Assembly (NCBI GenBank): GCA_013397845.1
Contig: VZTG01005159.1
Location: forward strand, 297,347-361,346
DNA: 64,000 nt
Direction of reading: 5' to 3'
Source of the DNA: Melanocharis versteri
Taxonomy: Eukaryota > Chordata > Aves > Passeriformes > Melanocharitidae
In this document: one piece after another, positions 11,066-24,603 of the stretch
Position numbering within the stretch: the first letter of the stretch is position 1
How the letters are laid out: each line of letters opens with the position of its first letter
Position numbers and translations under genes: made by a program
The notes under the pieces: model-generated
Told to the model about the DNA's origin: nothing
Database searches by the model: none
What the model saw: only the letters and a program-made list of their open reading frames with translations

Positions 11066-14000
11066 TGTGGAGTTTAGAGTGATCCACTAAAGAACTGCAG
11101 CATTACAAATATATGAAAAATATAAAAGCTGAAATCCCAAGACATCACTGTATCATCTGTTTTTTCCTCCCTGCTTCTCCAGCAGTGCTGAAGCAGTCTC
11201 CCATTATCCAGAGGTCCCCACGGGCAGGCAGGAGACTCCAGAGTGCTCAGCACATCCCTGTTTTCAGCTGAACCCTCATGAACCAGCTCCAGGACAGTGC
11301 TGGGGAACCACAGGGTGATGGGGAACCTTGAGAGGTTTCAGGTTTGGTTCACAGTGTGCCACTCCTCAAACACTGATTCTGATTTCCTGATTTTTCATGA
11401 TTTTTCAAGCTGAGAAATCAGCTGTACAATCTAATCTCTTGCTTTTCAGTCTAGGATTAGCTTGAGAAAAAGTAATGCTATGTTTCAAATGGCTTGTTTT
11501 AGGTATTTCCCAAGTAGGAATGTTTGTTTGAGTGAAATATCAGCTGAACACGTCCCCAGTCACAGATTTGTGCTGACACATGCAGCATATTTGAGTCCAG
11601 CTGGCAGGACTAATAAACAATACTTGTCACCATGTCTTATTTTTATTTAGAGAGAAAAAACATAAAAGATTTAATACATGTGTACAATATACAAATATAT
11701 ATTTATGAGGAGACAGCGTTGGTTTAGAGTAGAGGTCAAATGTCCAATCTGTCATGAATTTGGTCTCTCCAGCATTTTCTTGTGTTCTCATGGCTGTTTC
11801 TAGTGTTTGCTATAGGCTGCTGTGACACCTCCTACTATGGCTAAAGGATTATTCAATGTCATTTTAGGTCACTTTCACACCAGAGCAGCTCAATCCTAGA
11901 GTGGGAACTATATGCACTGGCAACTTGCCCAGCAAGAAACCCAAAATATTAATTGGGAAGCAGAAATGCAGGTGGGGAATACTGTGGGCACTGTGTGTCA
12001 AATGAGAGGGCTTGATTTCAAGAACACTGATTTTTTGTTTCTTTTTTTGTTTGATGCTATCTGGCTAAAATATTTTCTTCATGATTGTATATTAAAATTT
12101 AAATAACTCTTCTTCCCGTAGTCATTGCTTATGGGCATAATTTGAAGCAGCTGATTAATTTCTCCATCTTTTCCACGAAAATCAATAATGGACACCGGGA
12201 AGATGAATATTTGGGAAAGAAAAGATGGTATAACAGTGATAAATCTTTTGTGGGATTCATATGTCTTCTTCAGTTACCAGGACAGAAACGATCAAGTTAA
12301 ATATGGTGCATAATGAGGACTGGTTGTTGTCTTTGGGGCAGAACCCAGCAGTGCTGGGAGAGGCAGGTGAGGTCTTTTCAGTGACATTGTGAGCTCTTTT
12401 TGGTGACATTGGGTGGCCCCAGTTCTGCAGCAGAACTCTTGGAATTCAAATTTCAGCATCACATCTGTGGCATGATACTGAAGACTTCATGCAGGACTTT
12501 TAAAAGCTCTGTAGAAGTAAAATAACTTTTCTATTTTCCACTGGTTTGGTTTTTTTTTTTATCACCAAACCCACAGAAAGTTAAAAAAGAAAGCCCTCTT
12601 TGAAGTAATGTTTTGAGGAACACGTCCCTTTCCAATTCTTTCATCATAATTGACAGGCCATAGAAACTCATCTCCCAAATGTTTCATGACAAATGCTTTG
12701 CCAGGATGGCTGAGCAGGCTGCACTAAAGCCGAGTCCCAGCTGACATGTGAATAATCTCCACCCTGAACAATTTGGAGCTGCAGTGAAAGTGTTGTCGGA
12801 TAACAGATGGGTGAGTCCATGCCACAGCAGCTGAGGGAGTTGCAAGAAATGCCATGTGGCTGGATTTTATTTTTTATTTTTTTTCTAAAGCCTCTCTATT
12901 GCTGCCTTGCCACGGAATCCTATTCCCCCAGCTTTCAAAGTGAGAAGGAAACTTTATTGTCTACTTAATCTCAAAGTCCTTTTCCACCAGTAGTACCTGG
13001 AGAGCAAGGGGGCAAAATCTATGCTGAGACACAGCAAAGCAGTTTTCCTTCACTCAAGAGGTTTTGTTTGTGAAGTCAAACATCCATCATAAAGGTTGTT
13101 TTTACTCCAGTGGTTCTGGCTCCCTCCTTCTAACCAGGTAACAATGTCAGCTAAGCCCAGCTGCACAGAGCAATTCAGATCTCCTTGTGAGGTCCTGCAC
13201 TCCCCTCGCTCTTTCAGGGGTCACGAGACTGTTCTTCGGCCACAGATTTCCATATGAAACAAAATTCAGGCTCTATGGACTGGGAAGCTTGACTTTTATC
13301 CTTCAGTTTCCTCTTTGCAGCCTCCCTACAGGCTCTCTTTAGAGGTTATCCTAACACTTAGATGAAAAGCAAAAAAGAAATCAGAAGTCAAAACAAAAAT
13401 TGTCTCCGGAGTGGGGACTCCCCATGGCACAGCACAGGTTCCCAACCAGTCTTCCTAAATTTCACACCAAAGAAAGACGGTTTTGTGCTGAGCTGAAACA
13501 CAGGGCAAAGCCTTAGAAAGCTGACTTTGAGAGTTCTAATTCCTCCTGGGCTCTTGCAGGCGAGTGGGATACAGACAATGTGCCAATCTCCGAGCTGGAA
13601 GGTGAGCTCTGCAGTGCTCCGTGTTTGCAGCAGCCGCGGGGAGCTGGGAAAGGGAGAGGATTCTGGCAAGAGCAAGAAAAGATTTTCACTGGGACCAAAG
13701 CTGGCTATTTCAGGCTCATTCCTGAAATATGGCCTGAGCAACTTGGGGGTTACCGAGGGTGCTCAGAGTGAAATCTATTTGTGTGCCTTTAGCGGATTTA
13801 TTTTTTCTCTATATTTTTATATTTTTTTAGGAGTATGGCGGTGTTTCCCTGATCCTGGGGCCATTATCCACTCGTGGTCTTTGAGGAGCTGCTCCATGAC
13901 ATTGGTGCTGAGCACTGGGACATGCTGGTGGATGGGAGAGGGCAGGAAAGGGCAGTGCCAGGGTGCTCAGGAAACTGCTGAGATTCAAGTGCTTCCTCTG

Positions 14001-14190
14001 AGCTGGGCTCCTGCCTCTCTGGAGAGGGCCCTCAGCAGGGAGGGGATGGAGACAATCCCAGCTGCCTCCCTGAGCACCTTTTCTCCATTTGGTTCCTTTT
14101 CATGGAGCGCTTTAGGGTTTGAACAGGTCTTTTAAAAACGTGGATTATTCCTGTGCTCAGCCGGGGCTGTGCTGAGGTGTGATGCTGGAT
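11066..14190. other. Non-coding stretch, no gene called
   Basis: This stretch is mixed unique sequence. A block at about 12,640-12,850 is evenly composed and looks regulatory. The patch at about 13,520-14,135 is GC-richer and carries the longest frame in the window (202 codons, plus strand) over a 117-codon frame on the other strand. Neither has a domain or codon pattern I recognise, and the longer one runs through a T-rich low-complexity tract at about 13,797-13,830. Confidence 0.6.
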
Positions 14191-14198
14191 GGAGGCAG

Positions 14199-14473
14199 TG
14201 TCACTGTTGGCAGCAATAGAAAGAGCAAACTCACACCAAGCTGTAGAATGCAGAAGTGTGACAGATTTTATTTTGATTCTAACTTTTATACAGAGATATC
14301 TACATAATAGTGTTTGGACAGTGTCGTCCCACCCTTCAGGGGGATTGGGTGAAGCCTTACAGCTCCAGTTAGCAAAACATAAGATTAGAAAGAGAGTAAA
14401 AATGTCCCAGTTTATCTTTGTTTTCCTACGCGGTTCATGAGAAGGAGAAAATTCTTAGGACTGCACGTCCACA
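14199..14473 (-). mobile_element. Solo LTR (avian ERVK/alpharetro-like), minus strand, with target-site duplication
   Basis: The 275-bp element begins TGTCACTG and ends TCCACA on the plus strand, giving minus-strand termini TGTGGACG and CAGTGACA. A perfect 7-bp direct repeat, GAGGCAG, flanks it (14,192-14,198 and 14,474-14,480). On the minus strand the TATA box TGTATAAAAG (14,283-14,292) is followed closely by AATAAA (14,267-14,272). A very short R region of this kind is typical of avian alpharetrovirus and ERVK LTRs. No internal retroviral sequence is present, so this is the product of LTR-LTR recombination. Clear ends and an intact duplication suggest a fairly young insertion. Confidence 0.85.
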
Positions 14474-14480
14474 GAGGCAG

Positions 14481-17400
14481 TTGCAAGCTGTAGATTGGCA
14501 CTTTTGTACTGAAGGTAATTTTCTGGTGTGAGAATAAAGTTTTTATTTCCAGGCGCAGCCTGCCTGCAAACATGAGATTCACTGCACCAAATTTCCATTG
14601 GACTTTGCAAAAATACTTAAGTTGGCTCAAATGAATCCTATAACATCAATTAAATCATGTTAATGCTGTTTTAAGGAAGAGCCTTTAAGATTTTTACAAC
14701 TGGAATTTGGTTGAATTTGTGCAGCTTTATAATTTTTTGAACACTTCTACGTCCATGTTTATATTTTTTTCCTTTTGTTGCCTAACAAAAATACTGTTGA
14801 AATAATTAATGAACGTATGTAATCTGACAGCTTTGTGGACCTCTGGTGCCACTAGAAGATCACTTTTAACAGGTAAAATGTTTAACAGGATGTAAATGTC
14901 ATTACATGATCCTTTTTTCATTGATCCACAAAATCAGAGGTGCCTTTGTTTCATTCTTGCTATGGTATAGTGCTGCAAGCAGCAGCTCCTCATACTTTCA
15001 ACCTGAAAAATTGCTATAACATTTTTAGTGTGAAACATTAGGCAATTTTAACTTTAATTATGGGGAATCTCAAGCTTCATAGCCTTAATCTTGAAATATA
15101 AATGAAATATAAGCATTAATATTTATTTATTGGTATTATTTATAAAGTGCAACACAGATGTCTGTGTCCAGGGATTTCTTTCAATTTTTAATATATACTT
15201 TTAAAACAGGACAAAATTAATAATTAAGAAATTCCTCACATATCTAAATTACAGCAGATAATATAAAGATGCCCATTATAGCAGCTCACGAGAGAATACT
15301 GCTTGAGAAAATTTTCAACATAAATTTGTCTGATAAGGTCAAAGTAATGCTGCTGACAGTAGAATAAGGAAGAGAAAATATTTTGCTGCTTCCAGGCATC
15401 TTCGTGTTAAGTCAAATAAAGAATAACAAGAACAACTCAAGATATATAAGGGGAAAAATTCACTCAAAGGAAAAACATAGAGATCGTTTTTGTGTTGTTT
15501 GTACCCTTGTGTGCTCTGTGGCTGCTGTAGCACATGGAGGCTTTTTTCCACACTAGCTGAGGATAAAGGAGCAGATTTCGTTATCTCTGGGTCATGTAAA
15601 TGCACCCTTTCCAACCCAAAATCACAATTAGAGTAAGGGTTAAGTCCTGGCAGTCACTCTTACAATTTAAATTTACTCACATGTTTACATTCAACTTTAT
15701 TCACTGTGGAAAAGCCTCAAAACTGGGCAGAAATTGAAGGTGTGGCATCCCCAGAAAGAACAGCATTTGGACACTGCCCTTGTGCTTCTGGATATTGTGT
15801 AAACACAGAGCAGGTCTAAACTCTGCTGGTCTCTTGGCACTTGTGAAGGAACAGCTGTTAGAAACTGTACAAGGATCTAAATCTAGACATGTGGATCTCT
15901 AAAGGAAGTTACAAGGCAGATATGAGTATTCACTCACTTGCTCCTAATTTCTGGACTGCTCTCTCTGTTTCTGTGGATTAGACTGTGCAGACTTCAGAGC
16001 TGAAAGGTTTTTCCTCCAGAAATGCAGGCTGCCATTTTCAGGTGTGTTCTGCTGAGCACTAATTGTGTCCCCTTTGACACGAGCAGGGGTGGTCAGCTCA
16101 GCACAGAGCGCTGCTGCCGCTGCTGCTGGCGTGTTCACAGGATCAGGGCTTGGTGGCTGAGCTCTTTCCAAAGGATGTTATCTCAGATTAACCTCAGCCT
16201 GTTCACCTCAGAGTACCCTGCGTGCAGAGTCTTTCTGCTTTCCTGTAGGTGAATTATCTGCTGTGCTATGCTGCAGAAACGGGAGGAGAATCATTCTGTC
16301 CTGCAGGCAGCTCCCTTGATTCCCAGTACCTGTGGCTCCAAGAGCCTCCAGTGTGCTATTCCTTGAGACAGTGTATGAATTATTTTGGGGGAAAACGAGC
16401 GTTTATGGGCAATGTCCTGGCGATTAGGGAGAGTCAAGTGCAGGGGAGCCACAGTGAGTGGAGCAGAACAAAGTGAGGATAGCAGGGAGCACGAAAATGC
16501 AGCAGCTCCAGAAGAAATGGGAGTGAGCAATGGAAGGGAAAAGTAGCCAAGATCTTAGGAACAGAGCAGGAAAAGTTCACTCGAAGAAAAGTTGATCCTG
16601 CTTGTCTTTTGGCATATTCTCCATCCTTTCCTGAGGCAGGAGTTGCAGGCTGTAAGGATGTTTTTCTTCAAGTTCCTCCCACCATACAGATTGCTTTTCT
16701 GATTCTTTGAGTACATTGGATATTTTTCACTTTCAGAATCTATTCGCATTTCACTATTTTTGTCTGTATTTCCTCCTGGTTCATGTGGACTTTATGCATA
16801 TTTCAGGATGTTTTTCATATGATATGTGAAAATATCTCTACTTATTTCCTGCATCTAACTTGGCAATGTGGCATATTGATTATTGTTCTGGGTGCTCTCA
16901 GTCCCTGTTACAGAGACTTATGGACAGGCAAGCTGAAGTTAATTTTATAAAGAAGATTTATGGAAGAGCATATTTGTTGGATTACTGGAATTGATTGTTA
17001 AGGATTGGACAGATTTTTCTCTTACTGGGGGTAATTATATTCAATTCTGTGCCTGGCACTGGGTGTTAAATCCAAGTTGTAGGCTATGTTTGAGAGCCAC
17101 GACTGAAGCCTGCTGTGTGTATTGCTGCACATCAGCTCAGTCTGGAAGATCCTGATTGCTCCTTTCAGTCTCAAATATCAGCGCCTTTCTCAGCCAAAAC
17201 TGGAACTATTCTACTGAAAACTTCCCTCCTGAAATTCAAAATTCTGCAAGAAACAGTGCTCTTAGTTTAAACTGTGAGAAAAATGTAGGATCCAGCCTTG
17301 AGTATTCAAGTAGCAGTTTGTATATCCAAGGGCCATTTCAGACTGAGTTTAATCCTCCAGCATTCCCTAGGCCAGGGATTGAAGCGTGTGGGAGCATCTG

Positions 17401-18057
17401 AGGGATGATCCAGGACTCGAGTGACTCGCACAGGATTACACGTAACAGGTTTATGTTCTGAGGGAGAGTTATTGTGAGTTGTGCTGCTAAATAAACACAA
17501 AATTGATCACTTCCTTTCAGTAGCTTTCCTGGAATTTGGAGCAAGTTCCTTGGCTTGTACTCCGTGCTGATGAAACCCTTGGGGCTGCATTTCCCACTAC
17601 CCAAAGGCCGCTGCTGTAGTAGGGCTCCATTCATTTGAAATATGCTCCCAGAGAGGAATTAATGGTCTTGAACTCTGATTTCAGCACTGCTTGGGCTGAT
17701 CTTTTAAGAGGCAGACGGGAGAAAATGGGCTGCTGCCTGGAGTAGACACCACTGCTCTCCACCTTTGTGATTCAAAGAAAGCCTCCTTGTGCAGGACTTC
17801 ACCATCTGAATGCAGATTAAACACTCCGTGTGCACCCCTATCTCCGTGCAGCAGGGAGATGTGCAAGCCATTCGACAAAGCTGAGTGCAGATTGAATTCT
17901 CTCCACGCCGCAGGGTTCTCACACGCCAAATCCTCTCAATTCTTGGCAAGAAGCAGAGGGCTGAGCTCCTGCCTGGATGTCATTGCAGAAAGACACACGC
18001 TGCTCTGCCCTTGACTTGCAAGTTCTGCAAACTTCGGGGGAAGTTTTGAGACTCTCC
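14481..18057. other. Non-coding stretch, no gene called
   Basis: This is AT-rich unique sequence with no frame above 98 codons and no recognisable protein. A few bases at 15,602-15,620 (CCCTTTCCAACCC) resemble the 3' end of a plus-strand CR1 but are too short to call. The stretch at 15,050-15,250 is especially AT-rich. Confidence 0.6.
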
Positions 18058-18457
18058 ATGGAAAATGAAGGCAGAAAAATTGCTAGTTGGAATTTGGGGT
18101 TTGGTTTGGGTTGTTTGGTTTCGGGGATTTTTTGTAACCAAGAGCAGGGAGATAATTTTCTACAGGAATAACGTGTAGACATTATTCAGAAATTAATAAG
18201 AGCTCAAGATCTTTTAGGCAAGAGAAGGTTGAATGATACTCACAGAAAATAAAAGCAGAACAATTACTAGTTGGAATTTGGGGTTTGGTTTGGGTTATTT
18301 GATTTTGGGTTGTTTCGTTTCTGTTTTTGTTTTTTTTGTTTGTTTGTTTTGTAACCAAGGACAGGGAGATCATTTTCTGTAGGAATAACTCATAGACATT
18401 ATTAAGAAATTAATAAGAGCTCAAGGTCTTTGAGGCAAGAGAAGATGGAATGATACC
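18058..18457. repeat. Diverged tandem duplication of about 180-215 bp
   Basis: Two adjacent copies can be aligned by eye: about 18,061-18,240 and 18,245-18,457. Shared landmarks include CTAGTTGGAATTTGGGGTTT (18,083 and 18,267), TTTGTAACCAAG, CAGGGAGAT, AGGAATAAC, AGACATTATT, AAATTAATAAGAGCTCAAG and GGCAAGAGAAG, all in the same order. The second copy is longer because its middle GGGTTTGGTTT tract has grown into a T/G-rich run (about 18,300-18,351). Several substitutions separate the copies, so the event is not recent. No coding frame spans it. Confidence 0.9.
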
Positions 18458-21400
18458 CTTTTCGTTTTGGATTGCAGTAATTTATGTAGTGTCAGACCTG
18501 ACAGCATGGGCTGTCAAAGCTGCTATCTCAGGTAACTCACTTTTTATTTAAGATTAATTCTTTGGAGTTGAATCATAAGGTCTTTGTTCTTACATGACTC
18601 AGATTGTGAGCTGGGATTCCAGCACTTTGTCAACGTTTTTAGACTTTTGATTGAGTCATTTGTACCTTCATTAATGCTTATTTTTTCATGAAGTATTTCC
18701 CCTCTAATTGATTAAAGATACTCATTAAATATGAGAAAATTTCTGGATGTTTCTCACCATGATGAAAATACTAGATTATTATGTTTAAAGACTAGATTAA
18801 AAAAAATTAACTGAGGAAAAAGAATTATCAATTTTGTTTGTTTCCTTCACTGCTAGACAGGCACAAAAACCCATGAATATTTTACTTTGTTACTCTATTT
18901 TGATATAGGTTATATATACGTTTATTGACCACATTTTTTTTGTGAGCTGAAAGCAATTCTTACGAATGTCTCTCTGTTTAGAAAAATGATGGGCAAAACT
19001 TCAGCATGGTTTTAGTCCTACAGATTTTCACCTGGAGGAATGAATATTAACAACGCTGAGAAAATGCTCAGCAAAAAGAGATGTGTGAGATCCAGAAACT
19101 GAAAACCCCATGCTTGCATCAGTTACTGTGTGCAGTACAGTTGCTTATTCAGCCCGACCTATCAGCATTTTAAATTTGTTGTCCTTAGTACTCATGTTTT
19201 GCTTAACTTTCCGCTGGTTCTCACAACATAAACTTCAGTTTGCTGAAGCAGTCGTTGTATAAAGTAACTGCAGTGCTCCAGCTGTGGTAACTTTACTCCT
19301 GTGTGGAGAAGTGAGCTCTGCAGCCCTGAGCTGAGAACGAGAGGTGCCGTCTGTGGATTGGAGTAGAAAATGCAGTGAAATCCGGTGAAGTTTGCTCTGT
19401 GTGCTCAGGACGAGATTCTGTGGCTCTTCAATCTTTGTTTTAATCATCAGCAGTGCCCCTGGAAGGGTTTGCAGACCAAGAGGGGACCGAACCCCCAGGA
19501 TCTGCTGCAGCCCCAGTGAAGGGTGATGGATGAAGGGTGACCCGGCTGCTCGTGGAGCATCTGCCAGTGGTAGACAAGGTGACACTTTTTGCCTTCCCTA
19601 AGAAAAATTCCACTTTCAGTCTTGAAGTTAAGAGAATGGCAGTTGCAAGGTCACACAGAAATTTAAAACATTTCTGCTTAGACTGTTTAAGAGAGCTTAT
19701 TTCAAGAAATGTTAATGTACCTTCACTTAATAAAAGTATTTTCATTAGCACAAACCATTTCCACTTTCACTATGCCTCCATTAACAAGAGCTCTAGAAGT
19801 GTTTGCTCTGTGTCCAGCAGTGGTGGCAGCACGTAAGCACATTAAAAAACTGTCACTCAGCCTTGGTACATTAAGTAATGAAATCAGAAGGCAAGAGACA
19901 GAGACTTTGGGTGTTTGTCAACCTCTGATGATTTGAAATCAATAAGAATTTGATCATGCTGAACTATACTCAAGGATCATTTTCCTAGCTCGTTTTTCCC
20001 CAGCCTTACTGCTTTAGCCATATTTTCTTTTACTTCTTAGCTGAAAAAGAAACCAAAAAACAAACTAACTATGCAACAGAGGGCACGTTGGTATAATTAA
20101 CAAAAGAGAGTGTATTGAGTGGGATAAAGGTAATGAGGAACAAATTATCTTGTTTATAGCTTACGCTGTCCAACCCCAAATCTATTTTACTGGCAGTCCT
20201 GCAAAGGTGGATTCCTCTCCATGTCTCAGTGGAGCCTGCCTCAAGTGAGGGATCACGTTAAATAAGAGATTGCTTTTGTAAGCAAAGGTAAGTCAATAGT
20301 GCTATTAGAAAATAGAGGTTGATTATCAGCTTTTCTGGTACAAAATGCACAAATGTTTTGGGAAATTTGGATAAAACAATGATGGTAATGAAACTCTAAA
20401 GCTTCAGAGTTAGAATATGTAGTAATACATGTAAATTCATAAGTTAAATTGTATTTCTGGTGGGTCCTCTATGTATTGAGGTGTTCGCTCGTCATTATTA
20501 GGGGTGTCCTGTCAGAGGCATCCCTTTAAGTGCTTTACATATCAGGAGTCCTCAATAATGCATGGAATTTAAAAGAAACCCACCAAACTGCCAATATTTG
20601 AAAGAAAAATGTCACACAAGACAAGATGCACACAGTGTTATTTATGGTTATCTAATATTTATTTGGTTTTTTTTATACAATTTGCATGTATTCCTAATAA
20701 AGAAAAATTAAGAACCATTTAAGTACAAAAATAGATATTTTTAGGGTGATTTCTAGAGCAACTATTTGTAATTTTTTCAATCTTTGTGCTTTTCAGTCGC
20801 TTGAGGAATTCATACGTAGTGACCTCAGCTAAACACAGCAACACTTTCAGAGGAACTTTTTCAGAGAGTGAGAACAGAAGGATCTGAGGGTATGAATTCC
20901 TCTGAAAAGCAAAATATATTATAATATTAAATATATTTAACAAGAAATAGATTTGCTGTTTCTTCTAGTTGTTTATAATTAGAAATTACTTTATATTTTC
21001 ACTTTGATGTTCGGCTGAAGAGCAGGACACATTTCAAATCATGAGTGTTGTAGACCAGAATGATAAAGTTTGATGATGAATGTATTTCATGGCAAGGTAA
21101 TATTTTTGAAAAGGGAGTTTGTGGAGGATTAATGTTCATTCCTTAATTATGTTCCTTCCTGTGAGTCAGGGCTTGAGTGAAAGCAGAACTGTCACTGTTG
21201 GTGGAAACTTCTGGTTTGCTCAGCAGTACCTGTCACAGCCTTGATGAGATGTGAAGCCATCAGTCTTTGGTTTAGACTAAAAAAGAGGATGCAGGATTAA
21301 ACTTCAGCCTCTTGATTAACAGAATTAATTATGGAAATGAGGCTGCAGTGAGCCCATTAAAGGGAACCTTTGCTCTCTGTGGAAGCAACTGCACTATAGG

Positions 21401-21907
21401 CTCCCTTGCTTTGTGGAGATAAAAAATGTTCCCATCTGTTTTGCTGATGTGAGGACAGCTGCAAAGTCCCCCAGAGGGAGGGAGCAGCTACAGAGCCCTG
21501 AAATCATGGATCTGCAGGTTCGGTGCCCAGCCTTGCTGGTAATTCTGTGAACTTCTGCAAATCAGTCACTGGAAAAGGGATTTTGATAATACAGCTTGTA
21601 AGATTGCAAGGTCAGACCTGCTTGAAAATTATGGCAGTGGTATAGAACACAAGTCTGCTTCAGAAAGAGCAGCCCTGTAAGTCCTGACAGTTTTTTTTCA
21701 TGTGCTCATTTGTTTAGAGTTACTCTCTGGCAAACGTGTTCTATTAGCAGAGGTAATGGAATTAATTTTCTTCTCTCTCCATCAGCTGGCAAGAGGACAC
21801 TGGAATTTGTTAAGACTTGACAGGCACTGCTTAGTATTCAATTGTTAATTGAACAAATGTGCTCGTTTTTACCTTTTCTAATCAAAAATCTTCTTACCTG
21901 TGGATGA

Positions 21908-21960
21908 ACCTATGGAAGGGCTGTCTGGAGGTCATCTCAGTCCAACCTGAGATTCACAAA
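21908..21960 (-). mobile_element. Short CR1 LINE 3' fragment
   Basis: The phrase TCTGGAGGTCATCTCAGTCC, followed by AACCTGAG, closely resembles the 3' untranslated part of avian CR1 elements read on the minus strand. Only about 50 bases match, as expected for an old, heavily 5'-truncated copy. The family cannot be named from this. Confidence 0.5.
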
Positions 21961-24462
21961 CCTGTCAAGTCCACGTTAAGCTCATGTGGGTTTTAAACAT
22001 TCTAACTAACTCCATGGAATCTGCATTCTTGCTGAGAACAATACATAATAAAAAACTTACTGTTTTTTGAAAGGCACTTGACACATTATGAGATCAAATC
22101 CTTAATTACTACAGTATTCAGCAAGGCTTTTTTTGAAGTAGTTTCTTTGGAAGAACTATTTCAGAACAAATATGTCAAGCAAATAGGCTTCTAACTGAGG
22201 CCTGGTTTGATGTTTCAGTCATTCACTGCCACTGCTGAACCTTGATGGGAAGGCCTTTCTTTTATTGTTCTTTACAAATAAACTAAAATAACATGTTTAC
22301 AGTAGTTCAGCTGTGAAGTAGTGCAAGTGAATTTAGATCCAGTGTTCTGGGAAAATCAGAATGAGGAATAGTAAAATATGTTTTAATTTCAGCAATTGTT
22401 GAGTTTCCACTATTACAAAAGTTGTTGATTAGAGAGAGATTGGATCCCCAGGTGCTTTTTTCTGGCATATGACCACTCAAGACAGCAAAAATACAGCGAG
22501 GTATTGGTTAAGGATATGGTCCTTCAAAATGGTCATTTCTAATTTCTATAACACTAAAACAAGCTGCACTGAATTTCTGCTGTGTGGTATGGTGGAAAAT
22601 AAGATGCAAATGAAAAACTGTGGTGATGACTTGAGTGAATAGAAGGGCTCGTTGTTGCCCAAGATTACAATAATTGTGTTGTGCTCAGCAAAATCTGTTC
22701 CAAGCCAACAGCAGTACAAATGTTTCTGAAACATCACTTCTCTTTTTCCTTAAAAAAAAAAAAATCCTGGAGGTTTTGCCTCCTCTTTGGGGATGAAATT
22801 ATTTCCTTGACAGTTGGCAAAGGCAGAAGATTCACAAGTCTCAGCAACTGTTTTCCTGGTGGAAAAATCTAAGTGAAATGATGAGAACATCTGGCAAAGC
22901 TCTTAAATAAAACAGTACTTTGAAACAGAACTGATTCAGTGTATCCTAGGACATTACATCAGTGACATTAGAACAATTAATATTCAAGACGTGCTTAATT
23001 ATAATTATACTCCACAGATGTTCCACGGGAAAAAGTAGAACATCGTGCTTTCGGGTTGAGCTCTCATGCAGGCAGACTAATACAGTGGCACTTCACTTTG
23101 TCCCTCTAAAAAATATTAACAAGATTGACTGTTCAACCAAAATTATACATGAGAATCTCAGCGTTGGGGATCATGTAAACAGTGAATATATTGGTTTATC
23201 GATTCCATGAGGCTGAAAAATTCTGCACGGGGTGGCACATTCCTGACAAACCCTTTGTGCTTGAGACTGGTCTAAAGTGAGGATAATGGGAAAGAAATCC
23301 AGGATCAAGGCTGAGGGAAGTGTTCTGATACTTTTAGCATTAATCTCTGCATTGTTTTTTTTTTGGGACTTCTGTAGCTTTCACTTGATATGAGCTGAAA
23401 TTGAGAATGCTGCTGCTTCGATGGGAAAATGACTCCCCAGTAATGTAGTCAGTGGAAAAAAATTGGGATATTAGTAGCCTATTAAAAATTAACAGTGTTT
23501 AATGGTGCCTTGGAGGTAAACCAAGGTTGAACAGGAAACCCTGGGGACATTTCCTAGCCCTCAGTACTTGAATTAGCAATTTTAGCACCATTTTTAGCAG
23601 TGAAAGAATTTGGTTTGTATTAGGTGGTTATGAGCTAGGTATAATTCAGCTCAGAATGCAGGATATGTATCATTTAGGACAGCTGTGAGAAATCATTACA
23701 ATTTACTGTTCAAAATGAGCATTTGCCAGATCAAAACACATATAAATACCTATATTATTGAAGACAAAGATTTTTGTGCCTTCAAGTCTCCTGTTCTCAA
23801 GAAGTTCTGTTTTATAAGATAACAAATTCTCAATTAACAGACTCAAGAAATATCCATTTCTCCTTCTAAGAAAAAGAAGTCAGTCAGTGTTTTTGTTACT
23901 TGCTGAGGTCAAAAGTACAGCTACCACTCTGGATGAAAAAACAACTCCATGAAGTCCCCTGGGAATCCTGAAAGTGAGTTGAAGTGCAACCTTAACTCAT
24001 CTGAAAACAAAAAGTGCTTTTACAGGAGATCTGCACTTGAGATTGGATTAAGAGAAAAGGAAATAATGTGCTCTGACTCCATCAGCTTCCAAAGAAGAGC
24101 TGCAGTTTACACACTGCTAGCCCTGTTCCACTTCTATTTAGCCATTTGTTAATTGTGAACAAACAGTTACAATAATTCATGCTTCGTGGGTAAAATTTAT
24201 GGGCATAGACATTTAAAATCCAGGAGTGAAATATACTCCTGAGTTCCAAGAAATGAGGATAAATTATTAAAAACTCCTGATTCCAAACAACTTGAAAATA
24301 TGTCCAGTACTACTAATTAAAATTACTCAGCTGAGCATCTGATTTTAATTAACTGAATGAGGTTGTGATGGATGTGGTGTTTGTCATTTTGTCTCATTTT
24401 TCATATCTAATGAAACTTCACGTTTGCTTTCTCAAACTGTGAGAAAAATAAATGTTCTAGTA

Positions 24463-24528
24463 TTTAAATAGATCTCTCTAAAACCACCTTTAAATAGATA
24501 CTTCTAAAACCCCCTGTAAATATACAGG
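24463..24528. repeat. Two 26-bp tandem copies followed by a short hairpin
   Basis: TTTAAATAGATCTCTCTAAA plus ACCACC (24,463-24,488) is followed directly by a second copy (24,489-24,514) differing at a few positions. Immediately downstream, CCTGTAAATATACAGG (24,513-24,528) can fold on itself. Confidence 0.85.
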
Positions 24529-24581
24529 GTGGGTTTTTCATAAAACTGAAGTGTTCCTGCATAGACTATCCTAAAGAAATC

Positions 24582-24603
24582 CTTTGGGTTTAAAAACCCA
24601 AAG
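24582..24603. repeat. Perfect inverted repeat (10-bp arms, 2-base loop)
   Basis: CTTTGGGTTT at 24,582-24,591 and AAACCCAAAG at 24,594-24,603 are exact reverse complements separated by AA. It lies close to the 26-bp tandem copies. No terminator or transposon context is apparent. Confidence 0.9.

Noticed and set aside
13527..14135. 202-codon plus-strand open frame, the longest in the window
   Set aside because: No domain or family is recognisable, it runs through a T-rich low-complexity tract, and it overlaps a 117-codon frame on the opposite strand.
15598..15635. Possible plus-strand CR1 3' end (CCCTTTCCAACCC)
   Set aside because: The match is too short to separate from chance.
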